Part shown: positions 1 to 12,716 of the stretch, one piece after another | How the letters are laid out: each line of letters begins with the position of its first letter | How positions within the stretch are numbered: position 1 is the first letter of the stretch | Assembly (NCBI GenBank): GCA_030998225.1 | Contig: JAPYXD010000717.1 | Span: 372,001 to 436,000, forward strand | Reading direction: 5' to 3' | Source of the DNA: Diplolepis rosae | Taxonomy: Eukaryota; Arthropoda; Insecta; Hymenoptera; Diplolepididae | DNA: 64,000 nucleotides | Notes under the pieces: generated by a model | Database searches by the model: none | What the model saw: the letters and a program-made list of their open reading frames with translations, nothing else | What the model was told of the DNA's origin: nothing | Made by a program: the position numbers and the translations under genes

Positions 1-183
1 GAATTCTCATATAAATTGAATAATGTTTTTGATCTAATATGTTTACTAGTAATGATGTTTTATTCCGATTAATTACTTTATAAACTACTTAGAATCAAAA
101 TCACACTTGAACATATCCATTGTGCACGTCCGTAAAGTTGCACAGAAACTGTCCCCCCACGTATAGAAACGGACATGAACGAA
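1..183 (+). repeat. Type B divergent monomer (representative of 20)
   Basis: This class departs from the consensus over its last third. It reads catatccattgtgcacgtcc, then gcacagMaactgtcccccc, then cgtatagaaacggacatgaa, and runs into gaagaattcttatat, where the EcoRI site lies in a 10-base perfect palindrome (AAGAATTCTT). It is about 183 bases. The dyad of ordinary monomers is broken because GTGGAC and GTCCAC are both replaced. C-run positions of the 20 copies (approximate): 151, 3,051, 3,411, 14,981, 26,151, 30,491, 31,941, 36,038, 36,583, 39,643, 40,188, 43,068, 48,137, 48,868, 53,218, 54,128, 56,308, 57,758, 58,670 and 60,122. Spacings are close to whole numbers of monomers but irregular (2 to 64). 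The following half-monomer is usually also distinctive (ctaataatatttctagtaat), so the divergent segment straddles two EcoRI units. Confidence 0.85.
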
Positions 184-726
184 GAATTCTTATATAAAAG
201 AAATAAAGTTTTAGAGCTAACAGTATATCTAGCAATTATGTTTAATACTGATTAATTACATTTCGAATTGCTTAGAAACAAAATCAAAAGTGGAAATATC
301 TATGGTGGACTGTTTTAAGATTGCACAAGAAATGTCCACACGTATAGAAACAGAAATAGACGGTGAATTCTCATATAAAATTAATAATGTTTTTGATCTA
401 ATATGTTTACTAGTAATGATGTTTTATTCTGACTAATTACTTTGTAAACTACTTAGACCCAAAACCAAACGTAGAAATATCTATGGTGGGCTGTCATAAA
501 ACTTCACAGGAACTGTCCGCACGTATGGAAACAGACATAGATGGTGAATTCTCATATAAAAGAAATAAAGTTTTATAGCTAATAATATTTCTGGTAATGA
601 TGTTTTATTCTGATTAATTACATTTCGAATTACTTAGGAACAAAATGAAAAGTAAAAATATCTATGGTGGGCTGTCATAACATTGCACAGGAACTGTCCA
701 CACGTATAGAAACAGACATAGACGGT

Positions 727-908
727 GAATTCTCATATAAAATGAATAATGTTTTTGATCTAATATTGTTACTAGTAATGATGTTTTATTCCAATTAATT
801 ACATTATAATCTACTTAGAAAAAAATTAAACGTGAACGTATTCAAGGTGTGCGTCCCTAACATTGCACAGAAACTGTCCCCCTTCGTATAGAAACGGACA
901 TGGAAGAA
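727..908 (+). repeat. Type C divergent monomer (representative of 6)
   Basis: It is related to type B but reads attcaaggtgtgcgtccct, then aaactgtcccccttcgtata, then gaaacggacatggaagaaga. The next monomer starts with gaattcttatatgaaag and tagatcttataatatttc. Copies begin (at ttcaagg) near 841, 4,103, 16,039, 16,945, 26,660 and 63,522. Five of the six travel inside block alpha or its partial duplicate. The sixth is at the far right edge and follows a monomer with catagatttaattctc, which also occurs near 24,230. B and C share the C-run, agaaacggacatg and the AAGAATTCTT palindrome, so they probably derive from one diverged ancestor (inference). Confidence 0.8.
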
Positions 909-3262
909 GAATTCTTATATGAAAGAAATAAAGTTTGAGATCTTATAATATTTCTAGTCATGATGTTTTGTTCCGATTAATTACATTTCAAAACAATTAG
1001 AAACAAAATCAAACGTAAAAATATCTATGGTGGACTGTTATGATATTGCACAGGAACTGTCCACACGTATGGAAAAGGACATAGAAGGTGAATTCTCATA
1101 TAAAATAAATAATGTTTTAGAGTTAATAATGTTACTAGCAATGATGTTTTATTGAGATTAATTACACTATAAACTACTTAGAAACAAAATCAAACGTGAA
1201 AATATCTATCGTGGACTGTCATAACATTGCAGAGGAACTGTCCACATGGATAGAAACTGACATAGACGGTCAAATCTCATATAAAAGAAATAATGTTTTA
1301 GAGCTGATAATGTTATTAGCAATGATGTTCTATTCCTATTAATTACTTTATAAACTAATTAGAACCAAAACCAAACGTAGAAATATCTATGGTGGGCTGT
1401 CATAAAATTTCACAGGAACTGTCCACACGTATAGAAACAGACATAGACAGTGAATTCTCATATAAAAGAAGTAAAGTATTAGATCTAATAATGTTACTAG
1501 TAATGATGCTTTATTCTGATTAATTACATTATATACTACTTAGAAACAGAATCAAAAATAAAATATCTATGGTGGACTGTCATAAAATTGCACAGGAACT
1601 GTCCACACGTATAGAAACAGACATAGAAGGTGAATTCTCATATAAAACAAATAAAATTTCAGAGATAAAAGTGTTACTAGCAATGATGTTTTATTCTGAC
1701 TAATTACTTTATAAACTACTTAGAACCAAAACCAAACGTAAAAATATCTATGGTGGGCTGTCATAACATTGCACAGGAACTATCCACACGTATAGAAACT
1801 GACATAGACGGTGAATTCTCATATAAAATAAATAATGTTTTAGAGCTAATAATGTTACTAGCAATGATGTTTTATTGAGATTAATTACACTATAAACTAC
1901 GTAGAAACAAAATCAAACGTGAAAATCTCTATCGTGGACTGTCATAATAGTTCACAGGAACTGTACACACGGATAGAAACTGACATAGACTGTCAAATCA
2001 CATATAAAAGAAATAATGTTTTAGAGTTGATAATGTTATTAGCAATGATGTTCTATTCCGATTAATTACTTTATAAACTACTTAGAACCAAAACAAAACG
2101 TAGAAATATCTATGGTGGGATGTCATAAAATTTCACAGAAACTGTCCACACGTATAGACACAGACATAGACGGTGAATTCTCATATAAAAGAAATAATGT
2201 TTGAGAGCTATTAATGTTACTAGTCATGATGTTATATTCAGATTAATTACACTATAAAATACTTAGAAACAAAAGCAAACGTAAAAATATCTATGGTGGA
2301 CTGTTATAATATTGCACAGGAACTGTCCACACGTATGGAAAATGACATAGAAGGTGAATTTTCATATTAAAGAAATAATGCTTTAGAGCTAATAATGTTT
2401 CTAGCAATGATGTTTTATTGAGATTCATTAAACTATAAACTACTTAGAAACAAAATCAAACGAGATAATATCTATCGTGGACTGTCATAACAGTTCACAG
2501 GAGCTGTCCACACGTATAGAAAAGGACAAAGACGGTGAATTCTCATATAAAAGAAATAATGTTTGAGAGCTAATAATGTTACTAGTCATGATGTTTTATT
2601 CCGATTAATTACATTTCGAATTACTTAGAAACAAAATCAAACGTGAAAATATCTATGGTGGACTGTTATGATATTGCACAGGAACTGTCCACACGTATGG
2701 AAAAGGACATAGAAGGTGAATTTTCATATTAAAGAAATAATGTTTTAGAGCTAATAATGTTACTAGCAATGATGTTTTATTGAGGTTCATTACACTATAA
2801 ACTACTTAGTAACAAAATCAAACGTTAAAATATCTATGGTGGACTGTTATAATATTGCACAGGAACTGTCCACAAGTATAGAAACAGACATAGACGGTGA
2901 ATTCTCATATAAAAGAAACATTGTTTTAGAGCTAATAATGTTACTAGTAATGAGGTTTTATTCCGAATAATTACTTTATAAACTACTTAGAAACAAAATC
3001 ACACGTGAACATATCCATTGTGCACGTCCGTAAACTTGCACAGCAACTGTCCCCCCACGTATAGAAACGGACATGAACGAAGAATTCTTATATAAAATAA
3101 ATAAAGTTTTAGAGCTAATAATATTTCTAGTAATTATGTTTTATACTGATTACTTACATTTCGAATTGCTTAGAAACAAAATCAAACGTGAAAATATCTA
3201 TGGTGGACTGTTATAAGATTGCACAGGGACTGTCCACACGTATAGACACAGACATAGACCGT

Positions 3263-6200
3263 GAATTCTCATATAAATTGAATAATGTTTTTGATCTAAT
3301 ATGTTTACTAGTAATGATGTTTTATTCCGATTAATTACTTTATAAACTACTTAGAATCAAAATCACACTTGAACATATCCATTGTGCACGTCCGTAAAGT
3401 TGCACAGAAACTGTCCCCCCACGTATAGACACGGACATGAACGAAGAATTCTTATATAAAAGAAATAAAGTTTTAGAGCTAACAGTATATCTAGCAATTA
3501 TGTTTAATACTGATTAATTACATTTCGAATTGCTTAGAAACAAAATCAAAAGTGGAAATATCTATGGTGGACTGTTTTAAGATTGCACAAGAAATGTCCA
3601 CACGTATAGAAACAGACATAGACGGTGAATTCTCATATAAAATTAATAATGTTTTTGATCTAATATGTTTACTAGTAATGATGTTTTATTCTGACTAATT
3701 ACTTTGTAAACTACTTAGACCCAAAACCAAACGTAGAAATATCTATGGTGGGCTGTCATAAAACTTCACAGGAACTGTCCGCACGTATGGAAACAGACAT
3801 AGATGGTGAATTCTCATATAAAAGAAATAAAGTTTTATAGCTAATAATATTTCTGGTAATGATGTTTTATTCTGATTAATTACATTTCGAATTACTTAGG
3901 AACAAAATGAAAAGTAAAAATATCTATGGTGGGCTGTCATAACATTGCACAGGAACTGTCCACACGTATAGAAACAGACATAGACGGTGAATTCTCATAT
4001 AAAATGAATAATGTTTTTGATCTAATATTGTTACTAGTAATGATGTTTTATTCCAATTAATTACATTATAATCTACTTAGAAAAAAATTAAACGTGAACG
4101 TATTCAAGGTGTGCGTCCCTAACATTGCACAGAAACTGTCCCCCTTCGTATAGAAACGGACATGGAAGAAGAATTCTTATATGAAAGAAATAAAGTTTTA
4201 GATCTTATAATATTTCTAGTCATGATGTTTTGTTCCGATTAATTACATTTCAAAACAATTAGAAACAAAATCAAACGTAAAAATATCTATGGTGGACTGT
4301 TATGATATTGCACAGGAACTGTCCACACGTATGGAAAAGGACATAGAAGGTGAATTCTCATATAAAATAAATAATGTTTTAGAGTTAATAATGTTACTAG
4401 CAATGATGTTTTATTGAGATTAATTACACTATAAACTACTTAGAAACAAAATCAAACGTGAAAATATCTATCGTGGACTGTCATAACATTGCAGAGGAAC
4501 TGTCCACATGGATAGAAACTGACATAGACGGTCAAATCTCATATAAAAGAAATAATGTTTTAGAGCTGATAATGTTATTAGCAATGATGTTCTATTCCTA
4601 TTAATTACTTTATAAACTAATTAGAACCAAAACCAAACGTAGAAATATCTATGGTGGGCTGTCATAAAATTTCACAGGAACTGTCCACACGTATAGAAAC
4701 AGACATAGACAGTGAATTCTCATATAAAAGAAGTAAAGTATTAGATCTAATAATGTTACTAGTAATGATGCTTTATTCTGATTAATTACATTATATACTA
4801 CTTAGAAACAGAATCAAAAATAAAATATCTATGGTGGACTGTCATAAAATTGCACAGGAACTGTCCACACGTATAGAAACAGACATAGAAGGTGAATTCT
4901 CATATAAAACAAATAAAATTTCAGAGATAAAAGTGTTACTAGCAATGATGTTTTATTCTGACTAATTACTTTATAAACTACTTAGAACCAAAACCAAACG
5001 TAAAAATATCTATGGTGGGCTGTCATAACATTGCACAGGAACTCTCCACACGTATAGAAACTGACATAGACGGTGAATTCTCATATAAAATAAATAATGT
5101 TTTAGAGCTAATAATGTTACTAGCAATGATGTTTTATTGAGATTAATTACACTATAAACTACGTAGAAACAAAATCAAACGTGAAAATCTCTATCGTGGA
5201 CTGTCATAATAGTTCACAGGAACTGTACACACGGATAGAAACTGACATAGACTGTCAAATCACATATAAAAGAAATAATGTTTTAGAGTTGATAATGTTA
5301 TTAGCAATGATGTTCTATTCCGATTAATTACTTTATAAACTACTTAGAACCAAAACAAAACGTAGAAATATCTATGGTGGGATGTCATAAAATTTCACAG
5401 AAACTGTCCACACGTATAGACACAGACATAGACGGTGAATTCTCATATAAAAGAAATAATGTTTGAGAGCTATTAATGTTACTAGTCATGATGTTATATT
5501 CAGATTAATTACACTATAAAATACTTAGAAACAAAAGCAAACGTAAAAATATCTATGGTGGACTGTTATAATATTGCACAGGAACTGTCCACACGTATGG
5601 AAAATGACATAGAAGGTGAATTTTCATATTAAAGAAATAATGCTTTAGAGCTAATAATGTTTCTAGCAATGATGTTTTATTGAGATTCATTAAACTATAA
5701 ACTACTTAGAAACAAAATCAAACGAGATAATATCTATCGTGGACTGTCATAACAGTTCACAGGAACTGTCCACACGTATAGAAACAGACATACACGGTGA
5801 ATTCTCATATAAAAGAAATAATGTTTGAGAGCTAATAATGTTGCTAGGCATGATGTTTTATTGAGATTCATTAGACTATAAACTACTTAGAAACAAAATC
5901 AAACGTTAAAATATCTATCGTGGACTGTCATAACAGTTCACAGGAACTTTCCACACGTATAGAAACAGACATAGACGGTGAATTCTCATATAAAAGAAAT
6001 AATGTTTGAGAGCTAATAATGTTACTAGTCATGATGTTTTATTCCGATTAATTACATTTCAAAACAATTAGAAACAAAATCAAACGTAAAAATATCTATG
6101 GTGGACTGTTATGATATTGCACAGGAACTGTCCACACGTATGGAAAAGGACATAGAAGGTGAATTTTCATATTAAAGAAATAATGTTTTAGAGCTAATAA

Positions 6201-6360
6201 TGTTACTAGCAATGATGTTTTATTGAGATTCATTACACTATAAACTACTTAGAACCAAAATAAAACATAAAAATATCTATGGTGGACTGTTATAAAATTG
6301 CACAGGAACTGTCCACACGGATAGAAACTGACATAGACGGTCAAATCTCATATAAAAGAA
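3263..6360 (+). repeat. Higher-order block alpha, copy 2
   Basis: This segment matches 1-2,595 at a constant shift of 3,262 bases up to about 5,855. From about 3,503 it also matches 16,345-19,196 at a shift of 12,842. The match to copy 3 continues further right than the match to copy 1, through the monomers with tattgagattcatt and the caattagaaac stretch, to about 6,360. It contains a B-type monomer (C-run near 3,411) and a C-type monomer (near 4,103). Because copies 1 and 2 are adjacent at whole-monomer spacing, tandem duplication by unequal exchange is the simplest explanation (inference). Confidence 0.9.
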
Positions 6361-7350
6361 ATAATGTTTTAGAGCTTATAATGTTACTACTAATGATGCT
6401 TTATTCAGATTAATTACATTATATGCTACTTAGAAACAGAATCAAACATAAAATATCTATGGTGGACTGTCATAAAATTGCACAGGAACTGTCCACACGT
6501 ATAGAAACAGACATAGAGGGTGAATTCTCATATAAAACAAATAAAATTTCAGAGATAAAAGTGTTACTAGCAATGATTTTTTATTCTGACTAATTACTTT
6601 ATAAACTACTTAGAACCAAAACCAAACGTACAAATATCTACGGTGGGCTGTCATAACATTGCACAGGAACTCTCCACAAATATAGAAACTGACATAGATG
6701 GTGAATTCTCATATAAAATAAATAATGTTTTAGAGCTAATAATGATACTAGCAATGATGTTTTATTGAGATTAATTACACTATAAACTACGTAGAAACAA
6801 AATCAAACGTGAAAATCTCTATCGTGGGCTGTCATAATAGTTCACAGGAACTGTCCACACGGATAGAAACTGACATAGACGGTCAAATCTCATATAAAAG
6901 AAATAATGTTTTAGAGCTGATAATGTTATTAGCAATGATGTTCTATTCCGATTAATTACTTTATAAACTACTTAGAACCAAAACCAAACGTAGAAATATC
7001 TATGGTGGGCTGTCATAAAATTTCACAGGAACTGTCCACACGTATAGAAACAGACATAGACAGTGAATTCTCATATAAAAGAAGAAAAGTTTTAGAGCTA
7101 ATAATGTTACTAGTAATGATGCTTTATTCAGATTAATTACATTATATACTACTTAGAAACAGAATCAAACATAAAATATCTATGGTGGACAGTCATAAAA
7201 TTGCCCAGGAACTGTCCACACGTATAGAAACAGATATAGAAGGTGAATTCTCATATAAAACAAATAAAATTTCAGAGATAATAGTGTTACTAGTAATGAT
7301 GTTTTATTCTGACTAATTACTTTATAAACTACTTAAAACCAAAATCAAAC

Positions 7351-7560
7351 GTGAAAATATCTATCGTGGACTGTCATAACATTGCACAGGAACTGTCCAC
7401 ACGTATAGAAACTGACATAGAGTGTGAAATCTCATATAAAATAAATAATTTTTTAGAGCTAATAATGTTACTAGTAATGATGTTTTATTCCTATTATTTA
7501 TTTTATAAACTACTTAGAACCAAAATCAAAATTAAAAATATCAATGGTGGGCTGTCATAA
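7351..7560 (+). repeat. Monomer subfamily with the gattaattac stop mutated (representative)
   Basis: Subfamily marks are aaataatttttt, ttcctattaKttattttat and aaaattaaaaatatcaatgg. Related copies lie near 11,240, 11,950, 19,750, 20,830, 32,710 and 45,650. In most monomers one frame is closed by TAA within gattaattac. In three copies of this subfamily (7,351-7,560, 32,623-32,832 and 45,558-45,767) that position reads tattatttat, leaving a 69-codon frame that opens on GTG, not ATG. In the others the position is a TAG. The frame predicts a hydrophobic stretch (roughly residues 34-55) by virtue of base composition. The monomer length is not a multiple of three, so the frame cannot continue into the next unit. 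I regard it as a chance open frame in a satellite, not a gene. Confidence 0.7.
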
Positions 7561-8148
7561 CATTGCACAGGATCGATCCACACGTATAGAAACAGACATA
7601 GACGGTGAATCCTCATATAAAATAAATAATGTTTTAGAGGTAATAATGTTACTAGAAATGATGTTTTATTGAGATTAATTACACTATAAACTACGTAGAA
7701 ACAAAATCAAACGTGAAAATCTCTATCGTGGACTGTCATAATAGTTCACAGGAACTGTCCACACGGATAGAAACTGACATAGACGGTCAAATCTCATATA
7801 AAAGAAATAAAGTTTTAGAGCTGATAATGTTACTAGCAATGATGTTTTATTGAGATTAATTACACTATAAACTACTTAGAAACAAAATCAAACGTGAAAA
7901 TATCTATCGTGGACTGTCATAATAGTTCACAGGAACTGTCCGCACGTATAGAAACAGACATAGACAGTGAATTCTCATATAAAAGAAGTAAAGTTTTAGA
8001 GCTAATAATGTTACTAGTAATGATGCTTTATTCAGATTAATTACATTATATACTACTTAGAAACAGAATCAAACATAAAATATCTATGGTGGACTGTCAT
8101 AAAATTGCACAGGAACTGTCCACACGTATAAAAACAGACATAGACGGT

Positions 8149-8650
8149 GAATTCTCATATAGAAGAAATAATGTTTTAGAGCTAATAATGTTACTAGCAA
8201 TGATGTTTTATTCTGACTAATTACTTTATAAATACGTAGAACCAAAACCAAACGTAGAAATATCTATGGTGGGCTGTCATAAAATTTCACAGGAACTGTC
8301 AACACGTATGGAAACAGACATAGACGGTGAATTCTCATATAAAAGAAGTAAATTTTAGAGCTAATAATTTTACTAGCAATGATGTTTTATTCTGACTAAT
8401 TACATTATAAACTACATAGAAACAAAATCAAACGTGAAAATATCTATCGTGGACTGTCATAACATTGTACAGGAACTGTCCACACGGATAGAAACTGACA
8501 TAGACGGTCAAATCTCATATAAACGAAATAATGTTTTAGAGCTTATAATGTTACTAGTAATGATGCTTTATTCAGATTAATTACATTATATACTACTTAG
8601 AAACAGAATCAAACATAAAATATCTATGGTGGACTGTCATAAAATTTCAC
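8149..8650 (+). repeat. Repeated segment, shifted copy at 9,772-10,273
   Basis: Beginning with gaattctcatatagaag, a run of almost three monomers recurs 1,623 bases later (nine monomers). It includes the shortened aaataggtagaacc / aaatacgtagaacc step and the monomer with attgtacagg. The surrounding 8-11 kb region mixes the tagtaatgatgctttattc and ttcagagataaaagtg monomer subfamilies in a changing order, with no single dominant higher-order period. Confidence 0.7.
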
Positions 8651-11600
8651 AGGAACTGTCCGCACGTATAGAAACTGACGTAGACGGTGAATTCTCATAT
8701 AAAAGAAGTAAAGTTTTAGAGCTAATAATGTTACTAGTAATGATGCTTTATTCAGATTAATTACATTATATACTACTTAGAAACAGAATCAAACATAAAA
8801 TATCTATGGTGGGCTGTCATAAAATTTCACAGGAACTGTCCGCACGTATAGAAACTGACGTAGACGGTGAATTCTCATATAAAATGAATAATGTTTTAGA
8901 GTTAATAATGTTACTAGTAATGATGTTTTATTCAGATTAATTACATTTTAAACTACTTAGAACCAAAATAAAACATAAAAATATCTATGGTGGACTGTCA
9001 TAAAATTGCACAGGAACTGTCCACACGTATAGAAGCAGACGTAGACAGTGAATTCTCATATAAAAGAAGTAAAGTATTAGAGCTAATAATGTTACTAGCA
9101 ATGATGTTTTATTCTGACTAATTACTTTATAAATAGGTAGAACCAAAACCAAACGTAGAAATATCTATCGTGGACTGTCATAACATTGTACAGGAACTGT
9201 CCACACGGATAGAAACAGACATAGAAGGTGAATTCTCATATAAAACAAATCAAATTTCAGAGCTAATAATGTCACTAGTAATGATGTTTTATTCCGATTA
9301 ATTACTAGATAAACTACTTAGAAACAAAATCAAAAGTAAAAATATCTATGGCGGGCTGTCATAACATTGCACAGGAACTGTCCACACGTATAGAAACTGA
9401 CATAGACGGTGAATTCTCATATAAAATAAATAATGTTTTAGAGCTAATAATGTTACTAGTAATGATGCTTTATTCAGATTAATTACATTATATACTACTT
9501 AGAAACAGAATCAAACATAAAATATCTATGGTGGACTGTCATAAAATTGCACAGGAACTGTCCACACGTATAGAAACAGACATAGAACGTGAATTCTCAT
9601 ATAAAACAAATAAAATTTCAGAGATAAAAGTGTTACTAGCAATGATGTTTTATACTGAGTAATTACTTTATAAACTACTTAGAACCAAAACCAAACGTAC
9701 AAATATCTATGGTGGGCTGTCATAACATTGCACATGAATTCTCCACACGTATAGAAACTGACATAGATGGTGAATTCTCATATAGAAGAAATAATGTTTT
9801 AGAGCTAATAATGTTACTAGCAATGATGTTTTATTCTGACTAATTACTTTATAAATACGTAGAACCAAAACCAAACGTAGAAATATCTATGGTGGGCTGT
9901 CATAAAATTTCACAGGAACTGTCCGCACGTATGGAAACAGACATAGACGGTGAATTCTCATATAAAAGAAGTAAATTTTAGAGCTAATAATTTTACTAGT
10001 AATGATGCTTTATTCAGATTAATTACATTATAAACTACATAGAAACAAAATCAAACGTGAAAATATCTATCGTGGACTGTCATAACATTGTACAGGAACT
10101 GTCCACACGGATAGAAACTGACATAGACGGTCAAATCTCATATAAAAGAAATAATGTTTTAGAGCTTATAATGTTACTAGTAATGATGCTTTATTCAGAT
10201 TAATTACATTATATACTACTTAGAAACAGAATCAAACATAAAATATCTATGGTGGACTGTCATAAAATTTCACAGGAACTGTCCACACGTATAGAAACAG
10301 ACATAGACAGTGAATTCCCATATAAAAGAATTAAAGTATTACAGCTAATAATGTTACTAGTAATGATGCTTTATTCAGATTAATTACATTATATACTACT
10401 TAGAAACAGAATCAAACATAAAATATCTATGGTGGACTGTCATAAAATTGCACAGGAACTGTCCACACGTATAGAAACAGACATAGAAGGTGAATTCTCA
10501 TATAAAACAAATAAAATTTCAGAGATAAAAGTGTTACTAGCAATGATGTTTTATTCTGACTAATTACTTTATAAACTACTTAGAACCAAAACCAAACGTA
10601 CAAATATCTATGGTGGGCTGTCATAACATTGCACATGAACTCTCCACACGTATAGAAACTGACATAGATGGTGAATTCTCATATAAAATAAATAATGTTT
10701 TTGAGCTAATAATGATACTAGCAATGATGTTTTATTGAGATTCATTAAACTATAAACTACTTAGAAACAAAATCAAACGAGATAATATCTATCGTGGACT
10801 GTCATAACAGTTCACAGGAACTGTCCACACGTATAGAAACAGACATAGACAGTGAATTCTCATATAAAAGAAGTAAAGTTTTAGAGCTAATAATGTTACT
10901 ATTAATGCTGCTTTATTCAGATTAATTACATTATATACTACTTAGAAACAGAATCAAACATAAAATATCCATGGTGGACTGTCATAAAATTGCACAGGAA
11001 CTGTCCACACGTATAGAAACAGACATAGAAGGTGAATTCTCATATAAAACAAATAAAATTTCAGAGATAATAGTGTTAATAGCAATGATGTTTTATTCTG
11101 ACTAATTACTTTATAAACTACTTAGAACCAAAATCAAACGTGAAAATATCTATCGTGGACTGTCATAACATTGCACAGGAACTGTCCACACGGATAGAAA
11201 CTGACATAGACGGTCAAATCTCATATAAAATAAATAATTTTTTAGAGCTGATAATGTTACTAGCAATGATGTTTTATTCCTATTAGTTATTTTATAAACT
11301 ACTTAGAACCAAAATCAAAATTAAAAATATCAATGGTGGGCTGTCATAACATTGCACAGGAACTGTCCACACGTATAGAAACAGACGTAGACGGTGAATT
11401 ATCATATTGAAGACAAAATGTTTTAGAGCTAATAATGTTACTAGCAATGATGTTTTATTGAGATTAATTACACTTTAAACTACGTAGAAACAAAATCAAA
11501 CGTGAAAATCCTTATCGTGGACTGTCATAATAGTTCACAGGAACTGTCCACACGGATAGAAACTGACATAGACGGTCAAATCTCATATAAAATAAATAAT

Positions 11601-12716
11601 TTTTTAGAGCTGATAATGTTACTAGCAATGATGTTTTATTGAGATTAATTACACTATAAACTACTTAGAAACAAAATCAAACGTGAAAATATCTATCGTG
11701 GACTGTCATAATAGTTCACAGGAGCTGTCCGCACGTATAGAAACTGACGTAGACGGTGAATTCTCATATAAAATGAATAATGTTTGAGAGCTAATAATGT
11801 TACTAGTAATGATGTTTCATTCAGATTAATTACATCTTAAGCTACTTAGAACCAAAATAAAACATAAAAATATCTATGGTGGACTGTCATAAAATTGAAC
11901 AGGAACTGTCCACACGTACAGAAACAGACATAGAAGGTGAAATCTCATATAAAATAAATAATTTTTTAGAGCTAATAATGTTACTAGTAATGATGTTTTA
12001 TTCCTATTAGTTATTTTATAAACTACTTAGAACCAAAATCAAAATTAAAAATATCAATGGTGGGCTGTCATAACATTGCACAGGAACTGTCCACACGTAT
12101 AGAAACAGACGTAGACGGTGAATTCTCATATTGAAGACATAATGTTTTAGAGCTAATAATGTTACTAGTCATGATGTTTTATTCCAATTAATTACACTAT
12201 AAACTACGTAGAAACAAAATCAAACGTGAAAATCTCTATCGTGGACTGTTATAATATTGCACAGGAACTGTCCACACGTATGGAAAAGGACATAGAAGGT
12301 GAATTTTCATATTAAAGAAATAATGTTTTAGAGCTAATAATGTTACTAGCAATGATGTTTTATTGAGATTCATTAAACTATAAACTACTTAGAAACAAAA
12401 TCAAACGAGATAATATCTATCGTGGACTGTCATAATAGTTCACAGGAACTGTACACACGGATAGAAACTGACATAGACGGTCAAATCTCATATAAAAGAA
12501 ATAAAGTTTTAGAGCTCATAATGTTACTAGCAATGATGTCTTATTGAGATTAATTACACTATAAACTACTTAGAAACAAAATCAAACGTGAACATATCTA
12601 TCGTGGACTGTCATAATAGTTCACAGGAGCTGTCCGCACGTATAGAAACTGACGTAGACGGTGAATTCTCATATAAAATGAATAATATTTTAGAGTTAAT
12701 AATGTTACTAGTAATG

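Larger units (their letters stand above)
1..2595 (+). repeat. Higher-order block alpha, copy 1
   Basis: This run of about 14 monomers reappears, monomer by monomer and in the same order, 3,262 bases downstream (about 18 monomers). Only a handful of single-base differences are seen by eye, for example gtatagaaac here against gtatagacac at 3,417, aaagtttgaga at 934 against aaagttttaga at 4,197, and actatccac at 1,791 against actctccac. Neighbouring monomers inside the block differ far more from each other than the two block copies do, which is the signature of a higher-order repeat. The block holds one B-type monomer (C-run near 151) and one C-type monomer (near 841). The left edge is cut by the window. 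Collinearity weakens after about 2,505 and is lost near 2,593, where ccgatt here faces gagatt at 5,855. Confidence 0.9.

Noticed and set aside
181..195. AAGAATTCTT palindrome as a recombination or attachment site
   Set aside because: It is present only as part of the B/C monomer sequence around the EcoRI site. Block edges do not fall on it preferentially as far as I can see.
882..898. Possible CENP-B box in type C monomers (ttcgtatagaaacgga)
   Set aside because: It resembles the TTCG...A..CGGG pattern only if one extra spacer base is allowed and the last G is ignored. It occurs in just six C monomers, so I do not call it.
7351..7560. Short open frames of 64-69 codons at 7,351, 31,716, 32,623, 45,558 and 54,642 (+)
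   Set aside because: Each is a translation of one satellite monomer in one frame, starts on GTG, has no recognisable domain, and owes its length to loss of a single TAA. The repeat length is not a multiple of three, so the frame is not kept from unit to unit.
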